From SKVR01 sp037441525 (GTDB lineage Bacteria > Bacteroidota > Bacteroidia > Bacteroidales > UBA7960): a stretch of DNA of 56,589 nt. The notes under the pieces are model-generated. The model did not search any database and was not told the origin of the DNA. It was given only the letters and a program-made list of their open reading frames with translations. A program made the translations under genes and the position numbers. Location: the NCBI GenBank assembly GCA_037441525.1, contig JBBISA010000023.1, forward strand, positions 1-56,589. The letters run 5' to 3'. Position 1 is the first letter of the stretch. Every line of letters begins with the position of its first letter. Below are positions 17,368 to 26,103 of this stretch, in pieces.

Positions 17368-18528
17368 ATGTCGTACGATATTATTAAGGCCCGAATAGAA
17401 CAGGCATCCAGAAGGCTTGAAAGCCAGGCCCCTAAGGAGCTGAAGCAATCGCTCATCAGGTTGCAGGGCGATGTAGCAAAGGCAGACCTTTCGGTGCAGC
17501 AACGCAATGAGCTTCGCAATGTTATACAAGCGCTTTTTGACAAAATAAAAGTAATTCAGGCCCAAAAACAGAAGGAATTTGAAAAAGAGTCGCAGGAGAA
17601 CTTTGCACTGCTTAAAGAAAAAGTTGTAGAGGCCATCAATTTTACTGAACAGAATATTGAAAAACACGATATGGTATGGCACAAACTGGTTGATGTACAA
17701 CACCTGTTTAAGGGCAGAAAACTTGAGCAGGGAAAACGCGACCAGTTATATAATACACTGCAGAAACTATTTGAAATAGTAAAAAACAGACGCGACCAAT
17801 CGCGAAGTGAGCATGAAAAGCTTAATTCGGAAGGTTTTAAAAGCCCCGATGAAGAAGTAGAGTATTATTTTAAACTCTGTTCAACAGGAGACATTGACCA
17901 ACTGTGGTCGCAGATGTTGCAACTCAAAGATAAGGTTTCGCGCATCGATTCAACCTTGCCACAACGAAAGAGACTTTCAGATAAAATCCAGGATGGATTT
18001 GCTATTTTAAAGGCAAGGAGGGAAGATCGACAATCAGAATTATCGAAAGAGGGGAAGCAGAATGCTGAATATTTGAAAGATCAACTCACACAGGCAACAT
18101 TGCAACTCGATTCAGATAATGACTTCAAAGAAAAGTGGGAATTTTTGCTGGGCATCCAGCAGGAGTTTCGCAGCCGGAAGCTTGAAAAAGAAACCCGTAA
18201 TACACTTTACGATGAACTGCAGGCCCTTTTCCTTAAGGTAAAAACAATGCATTTTGCCGACCATGCCGAGTTTGAAAAACAGGCCGACCAAAACTACCAG
18301 CTCTTGTCGGCCCAGGTTGACCAGGGCTTTGAACTTGCCCGCACAAGTTCTGACCTAAAAAAAACCAAGGCGTTGCTTATCAGGATTCAGGCCGATTTTA
18401 AAGGGCGTAAAATGAGAACTCAGGAGCGTGAAAGAATTTACGCCAAATTGCAGCTGGCCTTTGATATTCTTAATAAAAGAATCGATGAATCTGCCGATGC
18501 CCCCGCTCAAAGCGTAATAGACGATTAA
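17368..18528 (+). CDS. Repeat-containing alpha-helical protein (DUF349-like repeats)
   Basis: 386 residues, almost wholly helical, highly charged, no signal peptide. I see about five copies of a 70-90 residue unit of the form LLxIQxxFKGRKLxxxxR, then LYxxLQxLFxxVKxRR. Examples are VDVQHLFKGRKLEQGKRDQL, LGIQQEFRSRKLEKETRNTL and IRIQADFKGRKMRTQERERI. The unit resembles DUF349 repeats, but I cannot confirm membership. Function unknown. It precedes the long GH13 gene on the same strand with a 109-base gap that contains a promoter-like box, so the two may be separate units. Confidence 0.7.
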   Translation: MSYDIIKARIEQASRRLESQAPKELKQSLIRLQGDVAKADLSVQQRNELRNVIQALFDKIKVIQAQKQKEFEKESQENFALLKEKVVEAINFTEQNIEKHDMVWHKLVDVQHLFKGRKLEQGKRDQLYNTLQKLFEIVKNRRDQSRSEHEKLNSEGFKSPDEEVEYYFKLCSTGDIDQLWSQMLQLKDKVSRIDSTLPQRKRLSDKIQDGFAILKARREDRQSELSKEGKQNAEYLKDQLTQATLQLDSDNDFKEKWEFLLGIQQEFRSRKLEKETRNTLYDELQALFLKVKTMHFADHAEFEKQADQNYQLLSAQVDQGFELARTSSDLKKTKALLIRIQADFKGRKMRTQERERIYAKLQLAFDILNKRIDESADAPAQSVIDD

Positions 18529-18598
18529 CAGCGCGAAAATCCACATCCGAATTGCATCTTTTAAGGTTCCATTCTTCTCCCTGTTACCTGCTTTTCCA

Positions 18599-18606
18599 TA
18601 TTTTTG
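18599..18606 (+). promoter_or_regulatory. -7 box before the GH13 gene
   Basis: TATTTTTG fits TAnnTTTG and is 32 bases before the ATG at 18638. No -33 TTTG is visible at the right spacing. Confidence 0.4.
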
Positions 18607-18637
18607 CAATTGCGATATCATCAAAAAAACATTGGGT

Positions 18638-21600
18638 ATGAGTACAAAGGTTAAAAGTAAGGGAGACAGGCATATTCTGCCCCGCTACGAATTTCATTTA
18701 GAAAGAAACCTGCGTATGAAATACCAGGTTGAAGAATCATTTTTTTCACAACATGGGGCGGTTGTTTTTACCGATTTTGCTGCTGTCAGACGGTTTGTTC
18801 ATCTTATTAATTCAAAAAGAGACCCAAGACTTCACGTGTATCCCGGCCAGGTTTATGCAGCCGGGCTTCTCGAGGAGATATTCCATTTTGTTTTTCGGCG
18901 ATATGAAGAGGATGTCAATCAGAAGGTATTCGAGAAAGCATTCAAAAGAATCTCTAAAGCCATGGGACGTGAAATGCTCGACTATCTTCTTTACGATTTC
19001 TGCGAAAAATTTCCCAACAACGATATTTTTATGGGCAGAATATCAATAAAAAAATACCTTCAGGGAAATACCGGGGCAAAGCCCAACATACAAATTCTGC
19101 TGGAAGAAGCAATAATGTTGTTCTTTGCCAATTTCAACCCCGCCAATGGCAAAATCAAAGACCTTTTCAACGATAAGCACCTTGCAGATCCTGAGCTTTT
19201 CAGGCTTATGATTGACCATCTTGAAGATTTCTTCGAAGATCAGCCCCCCTTTGGACCAGATAATCAGGACATCTTCAGTCTTTTTAAAACATCAATTCTT
19301 GCATCGCCCAATGATATTAGCAAACAACTCGATTACATTCTTGAAAAATGGCAATGGTTGCTGCCCGAAAGCATTATTAATCAATTATTGAGAGGGAAAG
19401 ACCTATTAAAGGAAGATGTGCGGTTTGATACCCAGGCAGGGGTTATTTCCCCAACTGCAGCCCCTGTTTATAAAGGAAAAGCTGGCGATGGGAATGAATT
19501 TCTGATGGGCAAATCGGGGTATAATTTTTTTGATGATTCAACAAAAGATTACGAAGAAGCAGAAGCATTTACCCCCGATGTGCACTGGATGCCAAGTGTT
19601 GTTATGATAGCAAAGAACACTTATGTATGGCTCGACCAGCTTTCCAAAAAATATCAGCGCAATATTCGTCGGCTCGACCAGATTCCCGATGAGGAACTCG
19701 ACCTGCTGCGACAATGGAACTTTACGGCACTTTGGCTTATTGGTATTTGGGAGCGAAGTGAAGCTTCACGCCGGATAAAGCATATTATGGGAAATATCGA
19801 TGCCGTTTCTTCGGCTTATTCCTTGTTTGATTATCACATCGCCGGCGACCTGGGCGGCGAGGAAGCTTACCAGAATCTTAATGAACGTGCCCGCTCCAAA
19901 GGTATACGTCTTGCAAGCGATATGGTGCCAAATCATACCGGAATATATTCTAAATGGGTAATTGAACATCCCGATTTTTTTATCCAGGCTCCGGTGCCTC
20001 CTTTCCCTGGCTACACGTTTAACGGCGAAAACCTATCGCAACACCCCGGCTTTGAAATAAAACTCGAAGACGGGTATTACAACAGAACTGATGCCGCAGT
20101 AGTTTTTCAGTGGTTAAACAAGCAAACTGGTCAGGTGCGGTATATTTACCATGGAAATGATGGTACCAATATGCCCTGGAACGATACGGCACAACTCGAT
20201 ATGATTAAGCACGAAGTAAGGCAGGCGGTAATCGAAAAAATATTTGAAGTGGCGCGTAAGTTCTCCATCATACGGTTTGATGCCGCCATGACCCTGGCCA
20301 AAAAGCACTTCTCGCGGTTGTGGTACCCACGACCAGGTATGGGGGGAGACATCCCTTCACGCTCTGATTATGCAATGACACAAGCCGAATTCGATACACT
20401 CTTCCCCGTTGAATTCTGGCGCGAGGTAGTAGACCGCATGAATGCAGAAATGCCGGATACCCTGCTGCTTGCCGAAGCTTTCTGGTTTATGGAGGGATAC
20501 TTTGTACGAACCCTCGGCATGCACAGGGTTTACAATTCAGCCTTTATGCACATGCTCAAGAATGAGGAGAATGAAAAATACCGCGACCTCATCACCAATA
20601 CCCTTGAGTTCGAACCCGAAATATTAAAACGATACGTGAATTTCATGAGTAATCCCGATGAAGAAACTGCCATCAGGCAGTTTGGAACCGGTGATAAATA
20701 TTTTGGAGTTTGCGTTCTTATGAATACTCTTCCAGGGTTGCCCATGTTTGCTCATGGCCAGATTGAAGGGTATAGCGAAAAATATGGAATGGAATACCAG
20801 CGGGCTTATTACAATGAAGAACCCAGTAATTGGCTCGTACAAAAGCACATAAAAGAAATATTTCCACTTACCCGTAAGCGTTACCTTTTTAGTGAAGTGG
20901 ATAATTTTAATTGCTTCGATTTTGTTGACCATTTCGGAAATGTGAATGAAAATGTTTTTGCCTTTACCAACCGTTTCAGAGATGAAAAAGTGCTGGTTCT
21001 ATACAACAATAAATATGAAGAGGCACTGGGACGGATTCAATTTTCAGCACCCAAACTTTCCCGCTCTGGCAGCAGCAGAGAACCGGTAAGTGTTTCGTTG
21101 GCACAGGCCCTTGGTTGTAAAGGCAACCATGACATCTTTTACGTTTTCAGGGAGCATTTCTCTGGTCTTGAATACATTAAGCCTGCTCGCGATCTGCATA
21201 ACAATGGTTTTCAATGGAGTCTCAAGGGCTTCGAATATCGTTTATTCTGGGAGTTCAGGGAAGTTCATGATACCTCAGGTGAATATGAGAAACTTGTATG
21301 GAAGACCTCTGCAGGGGTTCAGTCCATAGAACAGGCACTGCAGGAATTGAAATTAAAACCGGTTCACGAGGCCTTTGAAGCAATGTTTGACCAAGACATT
21401 GTAAATTTTTTGGTAAACCGCCTTAAAACAGGCAGTGGGGGAAATGGGGAGAAACTGGGCTATGCGCTTTTAAAAAGCCGTTTCATAGATTTCCTTAACA
21501 AGACCGCCAACCATTTTCAACTTCCCATGGATGACCCAGCTGCTGCGGGAGAAATGTTTATTTCACGATTAAAATCCATTGAGAAAGGGCTCAGTTATTT

Positions 21601-22291
21601 GCGTAATTGCGGTGAAGACCTGCGAATTCAATTGGCCAGGCTTGGCGCACCATTGCCCGAAGACATCATTACCCTGAACAGCAAATCTGGTTATCGCGAA
21701 AAAATTGCCATTCTGATAGCTGCAATATCCATTGAAATTTTTCTAAATCAGTGGGATGAGGACTTAGCTGCCGAAACAGAAAGAAAAATAAACCTTCACT
21801 GGCCTTTGTACAGAATATTTCTCAGGGCGGGTAAGGGCGAGTATGCCACACGACGCGATGTTGACCTTGTATTGATCCTTAAAAACAAAGTGAACAAACT
21901 TTTTGATTTTTCACAAGAATTGCCTGCCAAAGCTCCTAAGCCATCTGGCAAAGGAATTAATAATGGGTTAAAGGCCGAAAGGGCTGCGCTTGCTCTTGAA
22001 ATGCTCAGCAAGGCTCCTGTATTAAGATTTTTAATGGTTAATGAATACAATGGTGTTACCTATTATTCAAAGGAGAGTTATGAGGAGCTGGTGCAGTGGC
22101 TCTTTACGGTTTCTTTGCTCAGATATCTTGAAACAAACCCTGATTGCGAATCGCTTAAGGGGAAAAAAGATGCAGGTGAATGGATGACAAGGGCAGTGGA
22201 GTTTCTTGTTCTGGCTCACAATATAAGTTTAAGGGCTTCTTATCAATTTATAAAGTTTAAAGTCCTTCTTAAAGTTGCAGTAAAAACCTAA
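18638..22291 (+). CDS. Very long GH13 alpha-amylase-family enzyme
   Basis: 1217 residues with no signal peptide, so likely cytoplasmic. The GH13 barrel spans roughly residues 330-780 with all conserved regions: SDMVPNHTG (region I, about 426), FSIIRFDAAMTL with the nucleophile Asp (about 545), DTLLLAEAFW with the acid/base Glu (about 610), and FMSNPDEETA as the likely third acid (about 670). About 320 residues precede it and about 430 follow, both helical and unassigned; typical GH13 enzymes are 450-700. Substrate is inferred only as an alpha-glucan or glucosyl donor. The ATG at 18638 is preferred over a TTG at 18632. Confidence 0.82.
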   Translation: MSTKVKSKGDRHILPRYEFHLERNLRMKYQVEESFFSQHGAVVFTDFAAVRRFVHLINSKRDPRLHVYPGQVYAAGLLEEIFHFVFRRYEEDVNQKVFEKAFKRISKAMGREMLDYLLYDFCEKFPNNDIFMGRISIKKYLQGNTGAKPNIQILLEEAIMLFFANFNPANGKIKDLFNDKHLADPELFRLMIDHLEDFFEDQPPFGPDNQDIFSLFKTSILASPNDISKQLDYILEKWQWLLPESIINQLLRGKDLLKEDVRFDTQAGVISPTAAPVYKGKAGDGNEFLMGKSGYNFFDDSTKDYEEAEAFTPDVHWMPSVVMIAKNTYVWLDQLSKKYQRNIRRLDQIPDEELDLLRQWNFTALWLIGIWERSEASRRIKHIMGNIDAVSSAYSLFDYHIAGDLGGEEAYQNLNERARSKGIRLASDMVPNHTGIYSKWVIEHPDFFIQAPVPPFPGYTFNGENLSQHPGFEIKLEDGYYNRTDAAVVFQWLNKQTGQVRYIYHGNDGTNMPWNDTAQLDMIKHEVRQAVIEKIFEVARKFSIIRFDAAMTLAKKHFSRLWYPRPGMGGDIPSRSDYAMTQAEFDTLFPVEFWREVVDRMNAEMPDTLLLAEAFWFMEGYFVRTLGMHRVYNSAFMHMLKNEENEKYRDLITNTLEFEPEILKRYVNFMSNPDEETAIRQFGTGDKYFGVCVLMNTLPGLPMFAHGQIEGYSEKYGMEYQRAYYNEEPSNWLVQKHIKEIFPLTRKRYLFSEVDNFNCFDFVDHFGNVNENVFAFTNRFRDEKVLVLYNNKYEEALGRIQFSAPKLSRSGSSREPVSVSLAQALGCKGNHDIFYVFREHFSGLEYIKPARDLHNNGFQWSLKGFEYRLFWEFREVHDTSGEYEKLVWKTSAGVQSIEQALQELKLKPVHEAFEAMFDQDIVNFLVNRLKTGSGGNGEKLGYALLKSRFIDFLNKTANHFQLPMDDPAAAGEMFISRLKSIEKGLSYLRNCGEDLRIQLARLGAPLPEDIITLNSKSGYREKIAILIAAISIEIFLNQWDEDLAAETERKINLHWPLYRIFLRAGKGEYATRRDVDLVLILKNKVNKLFDFSQELPAKAPKPSGKGINNGLKAERAALALEMLSKAPVLRFLMVNEYNGVTYYSKESYEELVQWLFTVSLLRYLETNPDCESLKGKKDAGEWMTRAVEFLVLAHNISLRASYQFIKFKVLLKVAVKT

Positions 22292-22310
22292 GCTGAGATT
22301 TTCACCAATA

Positions 22311-23030
22311 TTACCACCAAATAGCCATCGGCAACCCATTATGCCCGGCCTTAGGTTGTAGCGGAAGTGATTCCAGATTGTCTTTTCGTACATAGTTTAA
22401 AATGGCAAGGACAAGGGCATCAACCAGGTCATCGTCTGATGTTGTTTTTCTGAAAATGTCCGATTGCTTCATTTCAAAAAAGATAATCTCAGATAAGGGA
22501 TACCACTTTTTAAGTATTTCAACCCTTTCTACAATACCTTGAGGTGTTTTTTTAGAGTGTTTAAGCGGAGTCATATTATTTAATCGCAGCAGTGAAAGCT
22601 CGGGGTGTGCCTCAAGCAAAAAATGACTGATTATTCTGTTTGATGCAACGAAACGATCCACGTCCCTGATACCGGGCATAATATTCCAGGTTTGTTTGCT
22701 CAGTTTTTTACCGGTGTGTAAATAGTTTGTCCTGCTGGCAGCTTCGTAGTTGTTTTCATAAAGTGCTTCGAAACATGGGGAATTAAAGATTGATGCTCCT
22801 TTTTTCCCCAGGATTCTGCGTGCCAGAAAATCGCTGTCTCTTGAAATTAGGGTACCATTAATTGCATAGGGAAGACTAACAGGCATATCAATAAGTATTC
22901 TGCTATTCACCACAAATTCGCGGTTAATAGCAGACAGAGCCGGCATGAATTTATAATAAAAGGATTCAACAGACAGGACGACCATTACCCATCCTCCTTT
23001 ACAGCCGTCAATACCTATAAAATTTTTCAA
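22311..23030 (-). CDS. DUF429 family protein
   Basis: 239 residues. DUF429 hallmarks: FIGIDGCKGGWVMVVLS at the N-terminus (RNase H-like first strand), ILIDMPVSLP, SRDSDFLARRILGKKGASIF, LSKQTWNIMPGIRDVDRFV and LEAHPELSLLRLN, plus DDDLVDALVLAILNY near the C-terminus. The fold suggests a nuclease- or ATPase-like RNase H superfamily member, but no activity is established. It is a single gene convergent with GH13 and divergent from the lipoprotein gene at 23210. Confidence 0.82.
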   Translation of the reverse strand: MKNFIGIDGCKGGWVMVVLSVESFYYKFMPALSAINREFVVNSRILIDMPVSLPYAINGTLISRDSDFLARRILGKKGASIFNSPCFEALYENNYEAASRTNYLHTGKKLSKQTWNIMPGIRDVDRFVASNRIISHFLLEAHPELSLLRLNNMTPLKHSKKTPQGIVERVEILKKWYPLSEIIFFEMKQSDIFRKTTSDDDLVDALVLAILNYVRKDNLESLPLQPKAGHNGLPMAIWW

Positions 23031-23058
23031 GGAATTATTATTTTATAGCGAATAAAAA

Positions 23059-23089
23059 TTTGGTTTTGCCGGATATAATTTTACCTTTG
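23059..23089 (+). promoter_or_regulatory. Promoter of the lipoprotein gene at 23210
   Basis: TTTG (23059-23062), a 19-base spacer, then TACCTTTG (23082-23089): both elements of a Bacteroidota housekeeping promoter at ideal spacing. It leaves a 5' leader of roughly 110 bases. It is the best promoter match found in the window. Confidence 0.65.
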
Positions 23090-23209
23090 TAGAAATCAAT
23101 CGTTTGTTTAACCCAAAAGAATTCTTTTCTGATTCCTGCTCTCGTCATATTAATGAAACGATGTATATTTTAGGTAATTTCTCCATTCTAATCATTTAAA
23201 TCTTTTATC

Positions 23210-23758
23210 ATGAAAAAGTTTTTGCTGATTTCTGCGTTTGCCTTAAGTGGCATAGTTTTCTTTCACTCCTGCGAAGATGATTTGTTTGATATAACCAAGA
23301 ACGTTGTATTCGAAAACGAATTTGTTGTTTCTACATCCAACATCAATTTTGCAGAAGTTCAGGTAGTAGACCTGGCAAGTCAGAATGATATAATTGCCGA
23401 GTATGGCTCAAAAATCAAAAATTTTGAAGTCCAGAAGGTAAGGTACTGGCTAAAATCTCACAATGGCTCCACAACTCAGAAAGTTAACCGGATTCTTATT
23501 CAGGTTTCCAATCCTGACCAAACCGACCCTCAAACAATGGTTCAACTCGACAATATCAATCTTAGCCAGTTGGTTGCCAATCCACAGGTATTCGATTACA
23601 ACAAAAAGGGGGCTGATAAGTTGGGTAAACTTATTAGTAAAAAACCCCACCAGTTTGCTTACCTTATTGCCACCAGCGGCAACGAAACTCCCTACGATTT
23701 TGTATTGGTGGTTGAAGTTACTGCAAAATTGACTGCCAATGTTCTGAAGAAGAATTGA
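23210..23758 (+). CDS. Hypothetical lipoprotein
   Basis: 182 residues. The signal peptide MKKFLLISAFALSGIVFFHS ends before a Cys at residue 21, followed by EDD, so it is a predicted lipid-anchored envelope protein. The mature part is a beta-sandwich-like sequence (YWLKSHNGSTTQKVNRILIQ, then YDFVLVVEVTAKLTANVL) that I cannot place in a named family. It is monocistronic with a clear promoter and a terminator. Confidence 0.7.
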   Translation: MKKFLLISAFALSGIVFFHSCEDDLFDITKNVVFENEFVVSTSNINFAEVQVVDLASQNDIIAEYGSKIKNFEVQKVRYWLKSHNGSTTQKVNRILIQVSNPDQTDPQTMVQLDNINLSQLVANPQVFDYNKKGADKLGKLISKKPHQFAYLIATSGNETPYDFVLVVEVTAKLTANVLKKN

Positions 23759-23842
23759 CAGAAAACCTGATACCCCAGCCAGGATTTGACTATCTGTTAG
23801 TTGCTTGCGAGATTAAGAAAAACTGAAACATTGTTTAAAGTA

Positions 23843-23879
23843 AGGATTTGTGCACCTGCATGGGTGCACGATCTTTTTA
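23843..23879 (+). terminator. Intrinsic terminator
   Basis: GTGCACC (23850-23856) and GGTGCAC (23863-23869) form a 7-bp stem extended by flanking GAT/ATC pairing, followed by a T-run. It ends the lipoprotein transcript; the nuclease gene on the minus strand ends immediately to its right. Confidence 0.75.
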
Positions 23880-24716
23880 TGGAGTACTCAACTCCCGGGC
23901 TTCTGAGAGAACTTGGGTGCGACGGGTTTCAGGGATTCCCAGTTCATCAAGCAAAGATGCATTGACAAGAAGTTGTTTGCAAAGTACCACATGCCTTACC
24001 ATGAGGTATTCTTTCTGCTTGTGGTTTAAACCTGTAAGAGCTGTTATGGGAAACAAACCTGCCGACTCAACCATTTCTTTCAGGCTTTTTTCTTTAGGCA
24101 AGTCCCAGCTAAGCATGTGCAGACCGGCACAACGACCATACTGCAGAGCATCGTCGGTAAACCTTGTGTTGGTTACTACCCAGCCAAAAAATCGGGTCTG
24201 GCTGTATTCGGGGAGTTTTTCCCTAAACTCTATTATGTCATTTACTCTCGATCTTACATACAAAGGCACCTGCACACTTGCATATTTACCCGGGCTGTTG
24301 TAAAACTTACACTCAACGAGGTATTGGGTGTGGTTTTGAGTTGCTACCACATCTATTTCGTGGGTAACGCAACGACCTTGCACCACCTGTCCTACCTTTA
24401 CATCGAACCCATGATGGGCAAGCACCTGACCCACAAACTGCTCAAAGGGGAATCCGGTTGGCCCCAACTCCATTATAGACTTTTTCAGACTATAACGAGC
24501 AGCATTGGAACGTTTACGACGCCGAAGCAAATCAAAAGCGCGTCGGTATATTTCGCGGGTGGTAGTGCCCGGTTGCAGCTGTTTTAAAATCTCCGAAACG
24601 ATTTCCTCAGACAGTTCATCGTCGGTGCCCGATTTTTTGAGCGAAGAACGAAGTTTTTCGGGATCAAATTCCTGCTTTTCGCCCGAGGCCTTTTCAATCA
24701 GTAGTGTATTGCTCAT
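23877..24716 (-). CDS. ATP-cone / Mrr-type restriction endonuclease fusion
   Basis: 279 residues. Residues 1-85 look like an ATP-cone (IEKASGEKQEFDPEKLRSSL, then GTTTREIYRRAFDLLRR), the nucleotide-sensing regulatory domain known from ribonucleotide reductases and NrdR. Residues about 95-215 look like an Mrr/PD-(D/E)XK nuclease core: FEQFVGQVLAHHGFDVKVGQ, HEIDVVATQNHTQYLVECKF with the Asp and Glu-x-Lys active-site pattern, then RFFGWVVTNTRFTDDALQYG. The combination suggests a nuclease gated by (d)ATP/ATP level. It is monocistronic. No methylase is nearby, so a classical restriction role is unlikely. Confidence 0.78.
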   Translation of the reverse strand: MSNTLLIEKASGEKQEFDPEKLRSSLKKSGTDDELSEEIVSEILKQLQPGTTTREIYRRAFDLLRRRKRSNAARYSLKKSIMELGPTGFPFEQFVGQVLAHHGFDVKVGQVVQGRCVTHEIDVVATQNHTQYLVECKFYNSPGKYASVQVPLYVRSRVNDIIEFREKLPEYSQTRFFGWVVTNTRFTDDALQYGRCAGLHMLSWDLPKEKSLKEMVESAGLFPITALTGLNHKQKEYLMVRHVVLCKQLLVNASLLDELGIPETRRTQVLSEARELSTP

Positions 24717-24930
24717 AAGTTTGAAGAATCCTTTGATTTGGACACCAAAGGTAAAAAATGTTTAAGCTCTATTTATGGCTGATTTAAAAGAGACTTTTAT
24801 ACCAAATAAAAAAGGAAAAGATTGTTACGAACCGTTTCTATAAAATTTTTGGGGCAATCAGTTTTAACTTAAATCGGTTAAGAGCAATTCATATCCATAG
24901 GGCAATAGCCTAACTTTCATTGAAAGGTGC

Positions 24931-24938
24931 TACCTTTG
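24931..24938 (+). promoter_or_regulatory. -7 box before prfB
   Basis: TACCTTTG fits TAnnTTTG and lies 30 bases before the prfB ATG. A small inverted repeat (CTTTCATTGAAAG) overlaps its upstream side. No -33 element is obvious. Confidence 0.45.
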
Positions 24939-24968
24939 CCCCCTGAAACTGAACTAAATTTACTTGGT

Positions 24969-26058
24969 ATGATTTATAGGGAAGATATCCGCTCGTTGGA
25001 AAAAAGGCTTGAAGCCTTGAGGAGGTCACTTTGACATTGACCAGAAACTCAATCACATAAAGCAGCAGGAAGAGAAAACTGAAGATCCTCGTTTTTGGGA
25101 TGATCCAAAAGAGGCAGAAAAAATTCTGAAAGACATCAGGGATTATAAAAAATGGACTGATGGATTTAGCCAGGCAGATGCGGGGCTGGAAGATTTGCGG
25201 GTGCTATGGGAGTTTTATGAGGCCGGCGATGCAAAAGAAAATGATATAATGCAACAATACGACACCATTGTTGCCAGCCTCGAAGACCTGGAGTTTAAAA
25301 AAATGCTGGGAAAGGAAGAAGACCGTTTGTCTGCAATTGTAAACATAAACTCCGGAGCCGGTGGCACTGAGAGCCAGGATTGGGCCGAAATGCTTATGCG
25401 GATGTATCTCCGCTATGGCGAAAAAAAGGGATTCAAGGCCAATGTTCTGGATGTTCAGGATGGTGATGGTGCGGGCATCAAATCGGCATCTATTGAGTTT
25501 GAAGGAGAGTTTGCCTATGGCTATATGAAGGGTGAAAACGGGGTACATCGTCTGGTGCGTCTTTCTCCGTTTGATGCGGCCAACAAGCGCCATACATCTT
25601 TTGCATCGGTTTATGCCTACCCGGTGATTGACGAAAATATAAACATCGAAATCAACCCTGCCGATATTAGCTGGGATACATTCCGTTCGAGCGGTCCGGG
25701 TGGGCAAAATGTAAACAAAGTAGAAACAGCAGTTCGGCTAAAACATGCTCCTTCGGGTATCATTATTGAATGTCAGGAAACCCGCTCACAGGGTCAAAAC
25801 CGGGAGAAAGCCCTCACGATGCTCAAATCACAGTTATACGAGATAGAGCTCCGGAAAAAAAGGGAAAAACTGCAGGCTATTGAAAGCACAAAAAAGAAGA
25901 TAGAGTGGGGATCGCAGATACGGTCTTATGTAATGCATCCCTATAAAATGGTAAAAGACGTACGCACAGGTGTGGAAACATCAAATGTACAGGCAGTAAT
26001 GGATGGTGAACTTGATGATTTCATCAAAGCCTTTCTTATCGAATATGGCGAAGTATAA
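24969..26058 (+). CDS. prfB: Peptide chain release factor 2 with programmed +1 frameshift
   Basis: RF2 recognises UGA/UAA stops and releases the finished peptide. The first 21 codons (MIYREDIRSLEKRLEALRRS) lead to an in-frame TGA at 25032-25034 in the context AGGAGG-TCA-CTT-TGA-C. This is the classic autoregulatory site: an internal Shine-Dalgarno, a 3-base spacer and a CUU slip codon. Shifting +1 after CTT at 25031 gives DIDQKLNHIKQQEEKTEDPR and continues to 26058, giving about 362 residues, normal for RF2. SPF (stop-codon recognition) appears in LVRLSPFDAANKRH and the catalytic GGQ in SSGPGGQNVNK. The frameshift means RF2 controls its own synthesis. Confidence 0.95.
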
Positions 26059-26103
26059 GTTATCGGTTAAGGCTTGCCGTTTATATTGAAAGAAAAATAC
26101 AGT

